Notes: generated from the letters alone by a model not told the origin. A stretch of DNA of 64,000 bases from Iamia sp038233075 (GCA_038233075.1 JBBSMQ010000003.1:107748-171747); one strand, 5' to 3'; numbered from the stretch's first letter, positions 44,179 through 54,184 are shown. Translations and numbers: made by a program.

Positions 44179-45327
44179 GTGACCAGCCTGCAGGAGACCG
44201 TCGACGCCCAGATCGCTGATGGCGTCGTCCCCGGCGCGGTGGCCCTGGTGGCCGAGGGCGACAACATCACCGTGGCCACCGCCGGCGTGCGCACCGAGAC
44301 GGGCGAGCCCATGGCCCTGGACTCGCTGTTCCGCATCGCGTCGATCACCAAGCCCATCGTGGCCGCCGCCACCATGGCCCTGATCGACGGGGGGCGATTC
44401 GGCCTCGACGACCCCGTCTCCCGGTGGCTCCCCGAGCTGGCCGAACCCCGGGTCCTGCGACGCATGGACGGGCCGGTGGACGACACCGTCGCCGCGGTGC
44501 GCCCGATCACCGTGCGCCACCTGCTCACCTTCCAGGGCGGGCACGGCTTCCCGGCGGACTTCACCCTGCCGGTGGTGAAGCGGCTGTTCGCGGACCTGCT
44601 CCAGGGCCCACCCCAGCCCCAGGCCGTGCCCCCGCCCGAGGAGTGGATGGCCCGCCTGGCCGAGATCCCCCTCCTGCACCAGCCCGGCGAGGGGTGGACC
44701 TACAACGCCGGCAGCGACATCCTCGGCGTCCTGCTGGCCCGGGCCGAGGGCGCTCCCCTGGGCGACGTCCTCGCCAGCACCGTGCTCGACCCGCTGGGCA
44801 TGACCGACACCGGCTTCGCCGTCCTCGGCGGCGCCCTCGAACGCATGACCGACTACCACCGACGCGACCCCGAGACCGGGGCGTTCGAGCTCATCGATCC
44901 AGCCGACGGCCAGTGGGCCACCGTCCCCGCCTTCCCCTCGGGCTCGGGAGGGCTTGTCTCGACCGCACATGACTGGCTGGCCTTCGGCCGCATGCTGCTG
45001 GCCGGCGGCGAGCACCGGGGCCGGCGGGTGCTGTCGTCCGAGGCCGTCGAGCTGATGATGACCAGCCACGTCGAGGCCGCGCCCGACAGCCCCTTCCTCC
45101 AGGGCCACGGCTGGGGCTTCGGCGGCAGCGTCGACCTGGCGCCGATCGAGCCCTGGAACGTCCCGGGACGCTACGGCTGGGTCGGGGGCACCGGCACCGC
45201 AGCCCACGTGATCCCGTCCAGCGACGCCGTCGTCATCTGGATGAGCCAGGTCGAGCTGGCCGGCCCCGAGGACTCGCCGCCCATGGCCGCCGTCCTCACC
45301 TGGGCGGCCGAGCACACGTCGGCGTGA
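44179..45327 (+). CDS. Serine hydrolase, beta-lactamase (class C) family
   Basis: 382 residues without a signal peptide. SITK is the active-site Ser-x-x-Lys, YNAGSD the YxN motif, and VGGTGTAAHV near the end the third (HTG/KTG-like) box. Such proteins are esterases or peptidases more often than beta-lactamases. GTG start with GGGAGGA about 7 nt upstream, so this gene has a normal leader. Confidence 0.88.
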   Translation: MTSLQETVDAQIADGVVPGAVALVAEGDNITVATAGVRTETGEPMALDSLFRIASITKPIVAAATMALIDGGRFGLDDPVSRWLPELAEPRVLRRMDGPVDDTVAAVRPITVRHLLTFQGGHGFPADFTLPVVKRLFADLLQGPPQPQAVPPPEEWMARLAEIPLLHQPGEGWTYNAGSDILGVLLARAEGAPLGDVLASTVLDPLGMTDTGFAVLGGALERMTDYHRRDPETGAFELIDPADGQWATVPAFPSGSGGLVSTAHDWLAFGRMLLAGGEHRGRRVLSSEAVELMMTSHVEAAPDSPFLQGHGWGFGGSVDLAPIEPWNVPGRYGWVGGTGTAAHVIPSSDAVVIWMSQVELAGPEDSPPMAAVLTWAAEHTSA

Positions 45328-45398
45328 TCTCGCCCCGCCCGGTGCTGTCTATCCCCGTTCTGTGACCGGGCCGGCCAAGTGGTGTGTCCGCGGGACGA

Positions 45399-46868
45399 TC
45401 AGGACCAGCCGGGGAGGGCGGAGGCGGGGGCCCAGTGGGCGTGGGTGCCGCTGGAGATGCGCTGCGGGAGCCGCAGGCGGGCCAGGGGGCCGGCGCTGAT
45501 GTCGGCTGCGTCGAGCACCAGGCACTCGGAACGGTCGTTGGCCGCGTCGGTGGTCAGGGTGATGAGGTAGGCGTCGTCCTCGGAGGTGGCGCACGCCTTG
45601 GGGGCCACGCCCACCTCGGAGCAGTACACACCCTCGGGCATGCGCAGGCGGACGTCGGCACCGGTCTCGATGTCGTGGGTGACGAGCCCGTCGAAGAGGA
45701 ACCAGCCCGGCTTGCCGGTGGCGGCATGGACGTAGCGGTGCTGTCGTCCGGCGACGGCGGGGTTGACGATGCCGAACTCGGTGAAGTCGTCGCGCAGGTG
45801 CTCCTCGGTGCAACGCCCGGTACGGAGGTCGAAGCGCCACCGGTGCAGGCGCGTCTCCATCCAGTCCAGGGCCAGGTAGCGGAACATCCACATGTCATCC
45901 GAGACATCGGGCCGAGGCATGGGCTGGCCCTGGTGGAAGCCCTCCAGCACCACCTCGTCCCCGTCCTCCCAGGCGTTGGTGAAGTGCAGGACGTAGGTGG
46001 GGTCGGCCTCGAACCAGCGGATGTCGTCGACGCCGCCCCGGCGGGGCAGCACCGCGAACCGGCTGGGCTCGTCGTGCAGGGCCAGCTGGAACCGGCCCCG
46101 GGCCAGCAGCGCCTCGTCCCAGTACATGGGGAAGGCATTGAGGATCACGTGGTCGGACGTGAAGGCCATGTCGTGGGGGAGGCGGGGACCGGGCAACGGC
46201 ACCGGGGTGTGGTGGACGAGGCGATCGTCGGCGTCGACCACCCCGTAGTGGAGGTAGGGCGCCTCCAGGCCATAGCTGAAGAAGAACAGCTCGCCCGTGG
46301 CCGGGTCGACCTTGGTGTGGGCCGACACGCCCGCAGGCGGGAACCAGCCGTCCCACTCGGTGGCGCCGACCGTCTCCAGGGTCAGGGGGTCGAGACGGTA
46401 GAGGTCGCCGCACTGCCAGAACGACGTCACTGCGTGGCCGGCATGGACGACGACGTCGGTGCTCGACGCGTCCTTCATCCCGCCGCGAGCACCCCAACCC
46501 CCCGTCGCCCGGGCGACCTTGGGACTCTCGGAGATGCCGGCCCAGAGGGAGCGGCCCGCCTCCTGCTCGGCGGTGAAGCCGGCGGTGCGCACGAAGCGGT
46601 TGCGGTACGACGCCCGACCGTCCCGGAAGGCCACGGCATGCACCATGCCGTCCCCATCGAACGGGTGGTAGCGCTCGATGGGGAGGTGGACGGGGTTCTC
46701 GGTGTTGCGGAGGTAGAGCCCCTCGAGGTCGTCGGGCAGGTCGCCCTCCACGTCGAGGACGTCGACGGACCACTCCTCGTGCTGCGGGCGCCAGGGACCG
46801 CTGCGGTAGGGGTGGTCGTCATCGTCGGGCAGCGTGCGCAGCGCCCGCCCCATCAGGTCGATGTCCAT
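45399..46868 (-). CDS. Carotenoid oxygenase (RPE65/CCD) family protein
   Basis: 489 residues from ATG 46868 (SD GAGGAGG upstream). The four iron-ligand His are in GVSAHTKVDP, LPHDMAFTSD, VLHFTNAWEDGD and SSGTHAHW. LYLRNTENPV near the N-terminus is also typical. It would cleave a carotenoid, apocarotenoid or stilbene double bond with O2. It overlaps the small gene upstream by 16 nt and is probably transcribed with it. Confidence 0.9.
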   Translation of the reverse strand: MDIDLMGRALRTLPDDDDHPYRSGPWRPQHEEWSVDVLDVEGDLPDDLEGLYLRNTENPVHLPIERYHPFDGDGMVHAVAFRDGRASYRNRFVRTAGFTAEQEAGRSLWAGISESPKVARATGGWGARGGMKDASSTDVVVHAGHAVTSFWQCGDLYRLDPLTLETVGATEWDGWFPPAGVSAHTKVDPATGELFFFSYGLEAPYLHYGVVDADDRLVHHTPVPLPGPRLPHDMAFTSDHVILNAFPMYWDEALLARGRFQLALHDEPSRFAVLPRRGGVDDIRWFEADPTYVLHFTNAWEDGDEVVLEGFHQGQPMPRPDVSDDMWMFRYLALDWMETRLHRWRFDLRTGRCTEEHLRDDFTEFGIVNPAVAGRQHRYVHAATGKPGWFLFDGLVTHDIETGADVRLRMPEGVYCSEVGVAPKACATSEDDAYLITLTTDAANDRSECLVLDAADISAGPLARLRLPQRISSGTHAHWAPASALPGWS

Positions 46869-47122
46869 GGTGTCCTCCTCGCCCCGCGAGCGGGGCCGCT
46901 CAGCCGTTCTGACGCGCAGGTGCGACACCGACGACGCTCTCCCGCGTCAGAAGCGTGGACGCAGCCCTGGAGCGGGGTCACCGGCGGCCCCATGTGGATG
47001 ACCTCGATCACCTCTGCGCCGAGGCCGGCGTCGTCGAGCGCGCCCTGGACAGTCTCGCCCACCAGGGCGTCGACCTTCAGGCCTTCGCGGGTCACGCTGC
47101 AGACGAAGTCGGCATCAACCAT
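46853..47122 (-). CDS. Small hypothetical protein before carotenoid oxygenase
   Basis: 89 residues from ATG 47122. VDADFVCSVTREGLKVDALV followed by GETVQGALDDAGL may be a small alpha/beta fold; the Arg/Cys-rich tail may be less constrained. The start is supported by TACCCT 6 nt upstream. The 3' end overlaps the oxygenase start, suggesting coupling. Family unknown. Confidence 0.5.
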   Translation of the reverse strand: MVDADFVCSVTREGLKVDALVGETVQGALDDAGLGAEVIEVIHMGPPVTPLQGCVHASDAGERRRCRTCASERLSGPARGARRTPWTST

Positions 47123-47128
47123 GACCCC

Positions 47129-47134
47129 AGGGTA
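47129..47134 (-). promoter_or_regulatory. -10 element TACCCT, leaderless promoter
   Basis: 6 nt before ATG 47122 on the minus strand. Confidence 0.45.
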
Positions 47135-47199
47135 GGTCACGATGTGTCCGACGTCTCGCCTGCGGTTCCGTCACCGGCATCGCGCGGCCGCGGATCAAG

Positions 47200-47987
47200 G
47201 GAGGGGGGTGATCCCGCCGTCCACGCGCAGGTCGACGCCGTTCACGTAGTCGGCCCGGGGGCTGGCCAGAAGGCGACGACGTCGGCTACGTCCTCCGGAC
47301 GGCCCAGGCGCCCGGTCGGGTTCGGGGCGTACTCCCGCTCGAGCCGCTCGACTGCGGCGTCGACGTCCTGGGTCCCGCCTCCGCCGGCGAGCCGCGCCGC
47401 GAACATCTCGCGCAGGCCCTCGGTCATGATCACGCCGGGGCTGACGGTGTTGGCGGTGACGCCCGAGTCGGCGAGGTGCCGGGCCAGGGTGGAGGTCATG
47501 TTCACCACGGCCGCCTTGGCCGCGGAGTAGTCGACCATGTTCGGCAAGGGAGTCGTCGCCGCCCGGCTTCCCACGTTGATCACACGGCCCCAGCCCTGGT
47601 CGCGCATGGGCGGCACCAGGGCCCGGACCATGCGCACCGCCGAGACCACGTTGCCCTCGTAGGAGGCCGACCAGGCGTCGGGCTCAGCGTCGTCCCAGGT
47701 GTGCTCGACGAACGGCCCGGCGTTGTTCACGAGGACGTCCACCCCCCACCCCTGCGCCGTCACGGCCACCGCGTCGGCGTCCGCGGCGACCGTGATGTCG
47801 CCCAGGACCACCTCCGCGTCGGCGCCAGAGGCGCGCACCCGGTCGGCCACCGCGGAGGCGCGCTCCCGGTCGCGGCCGTGGACGAGACGGCGCAGCCCTC
47901 GCGAGCCAGCCGGGCCGCCATCGACGCCCCGATGCCGCCGCTGCTCGCGGTGACCAAGGCCCTCCGCCCAGCCAGCTCCAGGTCCAC
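47200..47987 (-). pseudogene. Short-chain dehydrogenase (SDR), frameshifted
   Basis: ELAGRRALVTASSGGIGASM is the Rossmann start from GTG 47987. The frame changes near 47885, then VLVNNAGP, NVGSRAATTP, DYSAAKAAVVNM (Tyr-x-x-x-Lys) and GRPEDVADVVAF follow. A second change near 47270 leads to the normal end (ADYVNGVDLRVDGGIT). With two indels corrected this is an ordinary ~255-residue SDR with a full catalytic triad. Confidence 0.75.
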
Positions 47988-47993
47988 GTCGCG

Positions 47994-47999
47994 AGGGTA
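47994..47999 (-). promoter_or_regulatory. -10 element TACCCT, leaderless promoter
   Basis: 6 nt before GTG 47987 on the minus strand. Confidence 0.45.
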
Positions 48000-48035
48000 C
48001 CCGCCGGGATCCTTCCACCCCCGGCCCGGCGGAGC

Positions 48036-49754
48036 CTACATCGTCTCGGCCAGGCTGACGTCGCCGGAGCCGCGCAGCAGGTTCTTGAGGAGCTTGCCCG
48101 AGGCGTTGCGGGGCAGGCGCTCCTCGCGCAGCTCGACGTAGTTGGGCACCTTGAAGCCGGCCAGGGCCTCGGCCACCCACGACTGCACGTCGGCCTCGGT
48201 GAGGGTCGCGCCGGGCTCGACCTGCACAACGGCCTTGACCTCCTCGCCCAGGCTGGGGTGGGCCACGCCGATGACGGCGGCGTCGGCGACCGATGGGTGC
48301 TCGACCAGGCGGTTCTCGATCTCCACGCAGTACACGTTCTCCCCGCCCCGGATGATCATGTCCTTGGCCCGGTCGGTGATGTAGAGGAAGCCATCGGCAT
48401 CGAGGTGGCCCACATCGCCGGTGTGGAGCCACCCGTCCCGGATGGCCTCGGCGGTGGCCTCGGGCTTGCCCCAGTAGCCGGGCATGATGATCGGCCCCCG
48501 CAGGCACACCTCACCGGTGGCGCCCGGCGGGGCCGAGCCCCCGGAGCCGTCGTCGATGCGGACGTCGACGACGGGCATGGGCCGACCCACGGAGTCAGGC
48601 CGCTCGGCGACGTCGGCACCGGTGAGGACGGTGGCGACCGACGACGACTCGGTCAGGCCGTAGGCGTTGGCGGCGCTGCGCACGTTGGGGAACGTCTCGC
48701 GGACCTTGCGCTGGAGCTCGGAGGCCGAGGGCGAGCCACCGAAGGCCATGGTCCGCACCGAGGAGGTGTCGAAGTCGTGGCGCTCGGGGTGCTCGCACAC
48801 CCGCCACACCATGGTGGGCACGGTGGCCCAGATCTGCACCCTCTCGGCCTCGATGAGGCGCAGCACCTCCACCGGCTCGAAGCGGCCCTCCGGCATCACG
48901 ATGCGCACACCGCCGAGGAGGCTGACGACCAGGTTGGAGTGACAGCCGGCCACGTGGAACAGCGGCGAAGTGAGCAGGCCGACGGTCTGGCCGCCGCCCT
49001 CGGAGCCGAGCGGCGGGGGCGCATCGTCAGCCATGGACCCCGCGATCGTGTTCATCACCGTGTTCTGCAGGTTGGCCACCATCCCCCGGTGGGTGGAGAT
49101 GGCACCCTTGGGCCGTCCGGTGGTGCCGGAGGTGTAGAAGATCACCGCCGGGTCGCCCTCGTCGATGGGCGTGGTGGGTGCCTCGGCCCGACCCTCGTCC
49201 AGGTCGTCGAAGCGGCGGACGCGGTCGCCCCCACCCACCTCGGCGGGCTCGGCGTCGGTGACGAACACGGCCTCGAGCCCCGAGAGGGCACCGTCGGCGA
49301 GGACGTCCACGATCTGGGTCAGCCGCTTGGCGTCGGCGACCAGCACCCGGGACCCGGAGTCCTCCAGCCCGTAGAGGACCTCATCGGTCTTCCACCAGCC
49401 GTTGAGCCCCACCAGCACGGCGCCGAGGCTGACGGCGGCCCAGAAGGTGAGGGCCCACTCCGGTGAGTTGGCCGCCAGGACCGCCACCCGGTCGCCGGGA
49501 CCCACGCCCCGAGCCGCCAGCCCGGCCGCCACCGCATCGGCGCGCGCCTTGAACTCGCCGAAGGAGACCCGACGATCGCCGTGGACGATGTAGGTGGCGT
49601 CGCCGTGGGCCTCGGCCATGGCCAGCACCTCGCGCAGCGACCCCAGCCGCGACGCGTAGACTCGCATCTCGGCGCCGTCGACCTCCTCGGTGGTCACCTC
49701 GAAGGGGCCCCCAGGGGCAGTGAGGGTGGCGACGGCCTCGGCGTGGGTGGGCAT
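48036..49754 (-). CDS. Acyl-CoA synthetase-like AMP-dependent ligase
   Basis: 572 residues from ATG 49754. P-loop-like IFYTSGTTGRPKGAISTHRG, YGLTESSS, and WLHTGDVGHLDADGFLYITD plus RAKDMIIRGGENVYCVEIE are the A3, A5 and A7-A8 motifs of class I adenylate-forming enzymes. A10 Lys is in RNASGKLLKN. It would activate a fatty or aromatic acid with ATP and CoA. It ends 49 bp before the SDR promoter on the same strand. Confidence 0.93.
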   Translation of the reverse strand: MPTHAEAVATLTAPGGPFEVTTEEVDGAEMRVYASRLGSLREVLAMAEAHGDATYIVHGDRRVSFGEFKARADAVAAGLAARGVGPGDRVAVLAANSPEWALTFWAAVSLGAVLVGLNGWWKTDEVLYGLEDSGSRVLVADAKRLTQIVDVLADGALSGLEAVFVTDAEPAEVGGGDRVRRFDDLDEGRAEAPTTPIDEGDPAVIFYTSGTTGRPKGAISTHRGMVANLQNTVMNTIAGSMADDAPPPLGSEGGGQTVGLLTSPLFHVAGCHSNLVVSLLGGVRIVMPEGRFEPVEVLRLIEAERVQIWATVPTMVWRVCEHPERHDFDTSSVRTMAFGGSPSASELQRKVRETFPNVRSAANAYGLTESSSVATVLTGADVAERPDSVGRPMPVVDVRIDDGSGGSAPPGATGEVCLRGPIIMPGYWGKPEATAEAIRDGWLHTGDVGHLDADGFLYITDRAKDMIIRGGENVYCVEIENRLVEHPSVADAAVIGVAHPSLGEEVKAVVQVEPGATLTEADVQSWVAEALAGFKVPNYVELREERLPRNASGKLLKNLLRGSGDVSLAETM

Positions 49755-49857
49755 GCCCCGAGTCTGGACCACGCCCCCCGGCCCTCGCTCGCCCCTCGAC
49801 CGCCACCTTGTACGGAAGGGCGCCACATGCGGCCAGGTCCGTCCAAGGTTGGGAAGG

Positions 49858-51525
49858 TCAGCGGGGTGGGTCGAGGAGGACGCCGGGGTTGAGGATGCCG
49901 GCGGGGTCGAGGGCCTCCTTGGCGGCGCGCAGGGCGGCGGCGAAGGCGTCGGGACGCTGACGGTCGTACCAGGGGCGGTGGTCGCGCCCGATGGCGTGGT
50001 GGTGGGTGATGGTGGCCCCTGCGGCGGCCAAGGCCTCCGACACGGCGACCTTCACCGCGTCCCACTGGGCCACCTGGTCGCCCCAGCGGCCCTGGGCGTA
50101 GACCGAGAAGTAGGGCGCGGGTCCGTCGGGGTAGACGTGGGTGAACCGGCAGGTGACCACGCCGACGCCGCACACCTCGGTCACCGCCGCCGTCGCCGCT
50201 TCGGTCACGGCGGCGTGGAGCGCCTCGACGCGGTCCCAGGTACAGGCCGTCTCGAAGGTCTCCACCACCAGACCCATGCGGGCCAGGGCATCGCGCGTGT
50301 AGGGGGCCCGCAGGAAGGTGGAACGCCACTCCCCCGCGGCCCCTTCCCGGCTGGCCACCCCACCATCGGTCTGACCACCAGTGTCGGCCTCGGCTCCAGC
50401 ACCGGGGGCGCCGGCATCGGAGAGGCGGGGCCCGGCGGGCACCTGGCCGCCGTGGTCCCGGCACAGCTCCAAGCCTCGGTCGAGCCAGGGCCCGACGGAG
50501 TGGTCGGCCGACTCGAAGCCCAGGACCAGCAGTGCCCCGACCCCCGACACCCCGGAGGTGAGCGCGGCCTCGGTGCCGTCGAGGAGCCGACAGTTCGACG
50601 GCTGGAGGCCCGACTGGGACAGCGCTTGCACTGCGGCCACCCCCTCAGCCCACGTCGGGAACCGCACCGAGGCCCCGCCCCGCCATCGGGGCCGCACCTG
50701 GAGGCGGACCCACGCCTCGGTCACCACGCCGAGGGCGCCCTCCGAGCCCAGCAGCAGCCGGTCCGGCGAGGGCCCGGCTCCCGATCCGGGCAGACGACGC
50801 GACTGGCTCAGCCCGATGGGGGTGACGGCGCGGATGGACTCGACCAGGTCGTCGATGTGGGTGGCGCCGGTGGCGAAGTGGCCGCCCGCCCGGGTGGCGA
50901 TCCACCCGCCGAGGGTGGAGTGCTCGAAGGACTGCGGGAAGTGGCGCAGGGTCCAGCCACCGGGACGGAGCTGGTCCTCGAGCACCGGGCCGTGGGCCCC
51001 GGCCTGGATGCGGGCCGCTCGGCTCACCGGATCGATCTCGAGCACCCGGTCGAGAGCCGTCAGGTCGAGCGACACCACCCCGGGGTAGCCGTCGCCGACC
51101 CGGGCCTCGACGCCGCCCACCACCGACGACCCGCCGCCGTAGGGGATGGCGGCGACGCCGGCCTCCGAGCACCAGTCGAGCAGGGCGACGACGTCGGCCT
51201 CCGAGCGGGGCCGGGCCACCAGGTCGGGCGGCTCGTCCAGCCGCCCGAGCAGGTTGCGGGCCACGTCCCGGTAGGCCTTGCCGTGGGTGTGGGCCGCCCG
51301 CTCCCACGGATCGGTGCTGCACAGCGACGCCAGGCTGTCGGGGGCGGCGACCCGCGGGGGCCGCAGTTCAAGATCGGTCACGGCCGGCGGCGCGTGATCC
51401 TCGTCGGGGGTGAAGCCGAAGTCAGCCATGGCCCGAGCCAGGCCGGCACGCTCGCGGGGCTCGGCGGCCTCGTCCTCCCACCCCCAGCCCCACCAGGACC
51501 GTCGCCGACGGTTGCCCCTGCTCAT
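49858..51525 (-). CDS. FAD-binding oxidase (alkyl-DHAP synthase/FAD_binding_4 type)
   Basis: 555 residues from ATG 51525. The PP-type FAD domain reads AIPYGGGSSVVGGVEA and STLGGWIATRAGGHFATGAT with LLLGSEGALGVVTEA; the C-terminal FAD-oxidase domain ends IGRDHRPWYDRQRPD and LDPAGILNPGVLL. The closest type is alkyl-dihydroxyacetonephosphate synthase, used for ether lipids. The ATG overlaps the stop of the PH-domain gene (ATGA). Confidence 0.88.
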   Translation of the reverse strand: MSRGNRRRRSWWGWGWEDEAAEPRERAGLARAMADFGFTPDEDHAPPAVTDLELRPPRVAAPDSLASLCSTDPWERAAHTHGKAYRDVARNLLGRLDEPPDLVARPRSEADVVALLDWCSEAGVAAIPYGGGSSVVGGVEARVGDGYPGVVSLDLTALDRVLEIDPVSRAARIQAGAHGPVLEDQLRPGGWTLRHFPQSFEHSTLGGWIATRAGGHFATGATHIDDLVESIRAVTPIGLSQSRRLPGSGAGPSPDRLLLGSEGALGVVTEAWVRLQVRPRWRGGASVRFPTWAEGVAAVQALSQSGLQPSNCRLLDGTEAALTSGVSGVGALLVLGFESADHSVGPWLDRGLELCRDHGGQVPAGPRLSDAGAPGAGAEADTGGQTDGGVASREGAAGEWRSTFLRAPYTRDALARMGLVVETFETACTWDRVEALHAAVTEAATAAVTEVCGVGVVTCRFTHVYPDGPAPYFSVYAQGRWGDQVAQWDAVKVAVSEALAAAGATITHHHAIGRDHRPWYDRQRPDAFAAALRAAKEALDPAGILNPGVLLDPPR

Positions 51526-53438
51526 CGGCCCTCCCCTGGGTCCGCGGACGCGGCCACCTGGCGACGGACGGCCCGCTCGTCGCGTCGAGCCGCCGAGGTC
51601 TCGCCGGTCCGTCGGTGGAGGCGGACCATGTCGCCCGCGGCGGCGTCGAGCAGGGCCGGGGTCTGGCCCCGGCCGGCGACGTCGATGCGAAGGGTGGCCA
51701 GCCCGGCCCGTCGCTGGAGCGGGGACGACATCAGGCGCGTGCTCTGCACCTTGGCCATCGGGACCAGGGCGGTCTCCCAGGACAGACCGCCGCGCCGGGC
51801 GACCAGGTGTTCGTCGACGGCGGCCCACCCGAGGCCGCGATAGGCGAGCTCGCCCCCCACCGCCGCCAGCGGGACGAGCAGGAGAGCGACCAACCCGACG
51901 GGCGGGAACAACGCCGCGACCGTGCCCCCGACTAGGAGGGCGGGGACCACCCGCCGGACCCAGGCGCGCCGCCGGGCCGCCCCGGGGGCGGGCTGCAGCC
52001 GAGGGAGGCGAGGGGCATCGGGCAACACCTCCGCCAGCAGGGCGTCGAGCTCGCGGGTCGACAGCACCGGCACCCTCACCCGTGCGTCCTGCTGTTCCAC
52101 CTGACCTGAACCACCGGCGCTCTGCAGGGTCACCGACATCAGCCCCAGCAGGCGGCGCAACGGGTTCTGGTGGATGCGGACGACCTGCACCCGATGCACG
52201 GCCAGGCTGGCCTGGCGCTGGTCGAGCAGCCCGCGCCGCACCTGCAGCAGGTCGCCGCGACGGGTCAGCCGATAGCCACCGTCGGCCAGCACCGCCGCCC
52301 CGGCGGCGGTGGCCACGACGATGGGAAGGGCGAGCACGGCGACCAGCACCACCGCGGTCGCGCCGAGACGACGACCCTGGGCGAGTGAGTCGCTGGCCTC
52401 CTCCCGCAGGCCCCCGGGCAGGTCATCGATCAGTCCGATCACCGCACCGAGGGCGACGAACACCACCGCCAGCTTGGACCCGGTGATGCCGCCGAGGGCG
52501 AGTCGCCGGGCGCCGATGGTGAGCACCTCGTGCTCCGGCTCCCTCGCGGTCGAGGGACCGGCCATCGCACCGGGCGCAACCGGCCCCGGCGCAGGACCGA
52601 CCGCCGGGTCAGTGGGCCCGGGAGCAGGGTGGTCGGTGAGCACGGTGCGCAGGCGCTCGGCCTCGGCGCCGCTCACCGCGTCGAGGGTCACCTCCGGCTC
52701 GGACCCGGCCCCGGCGGTGTCGATGCGGACCACGGCCAGGCCCAGCACCTGGTGGCGGAGCTTGCGCTGGAGGTCGACCTGCTGGATCCGGTCGAGGGGC
52801 ACGACCCGTCGCGTGCGGTTCAGGATCCCGCCCTCGGTGACGAGCGACCGATCATCGAGCTGGTAGGTGAACCGGGCCCAGGCGAGGTAGCGAGCACCGG
52901 TCACCACGGCCACCACCAAGACGGCCAGGACCAGACCGGTCGGTCGGCCACCGGAGAGGACGAGGAGCAGGATCCCGGTGCGGACCACGTCGAGCAGCGG
53001 GGATGCGGGGTGGAGGCGCTGGGGCCCGGGTCCGCCCGCCCCGTTGGGCGCGTGGTGGGGAGCGGGCTGGTACGGAGACCCAGCACGCTGCGGACCCGGC
53101 CTCAGCGACGACCCGGGCGCAGGTCCGGACCCGGGTGGTCCGGAGGGGGAGGGCGGGGTCGGACCTGCGGCGGGCGCCGACCAGGCCGCAGGCGGCTGCG
53201 GCCACGCCGATGGCGGGCCGGCCGGTGGCCCCGGGACAGATGGCGGAGGCCCGGACGGGGGCGGCGGCGGAGAAGCAGCCGACTGTGGTCGTGACGGTGG
53301 GGTCGCGTATGAGGCGGGCCATGCCACCGGCGGACGGGCCGGGGGGTCCGGTGCGGGATCCGGCTCAGTCACCGGAGGGTCCGAGCCGGCGGGATCATTC
53401 GCGGGCGACGCGCCGCTCCTGCGCTCGGGCTCAGACAC
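51522..53438 (-). CDS. Multi-PH-domain (bPH2, YdbT-like) membrane protein
   Basis: 638 residues from GTG. The first ~140 are Pro/Ser/Gly-rich and low-complexity. After that three bacterial PH (DUF304) modules alternate with pairs of membrane segments: GGILNRTRRVVPLDRIQQVD, LQVRRGLLDQRQASLAVHRV, and GGLSWETALVPMAKVQSTRL. YdbS/YdbT-type proteins are membrane proteins of unknown role. It is followed by an overlapping FAD oxidase gene, which hints at a membrane-lipid function. Confidence 0.85.
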   Translation of the reverse strand: MSEPERRSGASPANDPAGSDPPVTEPDPAPDPPARPPVAWPASYATPPSRPQSAASPPPPPSGPPPSVPGPPAGPPSAWPQPPAAWSAPAAGPTPPSPSGPPGSGPAPGSSLRPGPQRAGSPYQPAPHHAPNGAGGPGPQRLHPASPLLDVVRTGILLLVLSGGRPTGLVLAVLVVAVVTGARYLAWARFTYQLDDRSLVTEGGILNRTRRVVPLDRIQQVDLQRKLRHQVLGLAVVRIDTAGAGSEPEVTLDAVSGAEAERLRTVLTDHPAPGPTDPAVGPAPGPVAPGAMAGPSTAREPEHEVLTIGARRLALGGITGSKLAVVFVALGAVIGLIDDLPGGLREEASDSLAQGRRLGATAVVLVAVLALPIVVATAAGAAVLADGGYRLTRRGDLLQVRRGLLDQRQASLAVHRVQVVRIHQNPLRRLLGLMSVTLQSAGGSGQVEQQDARVRVPVLSTRELDALLAEVLPDAPRLPRLQPAPGAARRRAWVRRVVPALLVGGTVAALFPPVGLVALLLVPLAAVGGELAYRGLGWAAVDEHLVARRGGLSWETALVPMAKVQSTRLMSSPLQRRAGLATLRIDVAGRGQTPALLDAAAGDMVRLHRRTGETSAARRDERAVRRQVAASADPGEGR

Positions 53439-53530
53439 CCGCGCCCGGTCCCGTTCGAGGGCGGTCCGCCCGCCCCGGGTCTCGGCACGAGCCGTGGTGC
53501 GGCCGGCCCCACCGGGCCATCGAAGCCCTC

Positions 53531-53683
53531 GCCGAACCGACCCGGGCGCAGGCCGGGCCCGACAGGCGGTCAGACATCATCGCCGAGCCGGCCCATGTGC
53601 AGGCGAGGCGCGACAGCTGTTCCCACGCCATTGCCGAACCGACCCGAGTGCAGGCCGGGCTCGACAGGCACTCAGACGCCATC
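53531..53683. repeat. Three 51-bp tandem repeats
   Basis: Units start at 53531, 53582 and 53633 with an exact 51-bp period. In one minus-strand frame they read as three 17-residue units, each ending GSA (e.g. ASECLSSPACTRVGSA). The array sits between the two PH genes and overlaps the last codons of the upstream one. Confidence 0.75.
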
Positions 53684-54184
53684 GTCGGCGGCCACCCGCT
53701 CCAGCAGCGAGCGGCGGATGGACTCGGCCCGGTCGGCGTCGATGCCGGGCAGGGTGCCGTCACTCGCCGAGGAGGCAGTGGTGATCTGCAGGCTCACCAG
53801 GTCGAAGGCCCGCTCGAGAGGGCCTTGCCGCACGTCGATCTGCTGCACCCGGAAGGTCGGGATGGCGGACTCGACCCGCAGGACCACACCGTGGCTGAGC
53901 TCCAGACCCTCGTCGGTGAGCTCCCAGCGCCAGCGGGCGTAGTGCAGCCGGGGCCCGATCACGGCGACCACCGCGACCACGGCGGCCACGACGCCGACGG
54001 CCACCGCGACCCCAAGCGCCGCCCGATCGGCTGCCACCAGTCCGGCGACGGCCAGCGCCACCAGCACCGCTGCCACCGCCGCCACGGCCCACTGCAGGTG
54101 CCACAGCGTCCGCACCCTGGGGCTGAGCGGCTGAGGTCCGCCCCGAGCCGGCGGATCCCCGGGGTCGAGCGAGACACGGCTCAC
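53672..54184 (-). CDS. PH-domain (bPH2, YdbS-like) membrane protein
   Basis: 170 residues from GTG: two membrane helices (AVAAVAAVLVALAVAGLVAA and VAVVAVIG region), then one bPH2 module (HGVVLRVESAIPTFRVQQID). Pairs of a small and a large PH protein like this one and the next gene are the YdbS-YdbT arrangement. Confidence 0.82.
   Translation of the reverse strand: MSRVSLDPGDPPARGGPQPLSPRVRTLWHLQWAVAAVAAVLVALAVAGLVAADRAALGVAVAVGVVAAVVAVVAVIGPRLHYARWRWELTDEGLELSHGVVLRVESAIPTFRVQQIDVRQGPLERAFDLVSLQITTASSASDGTLPGIDADRAESIRRSLLERVAADDGV

Noticed and set aside
45384..47135. 583-codon open frame antisense to the carotenoid oxygenase gene
   Set aside because: The opposite strand holds all four iron-ligand His motifs; this frame has none.
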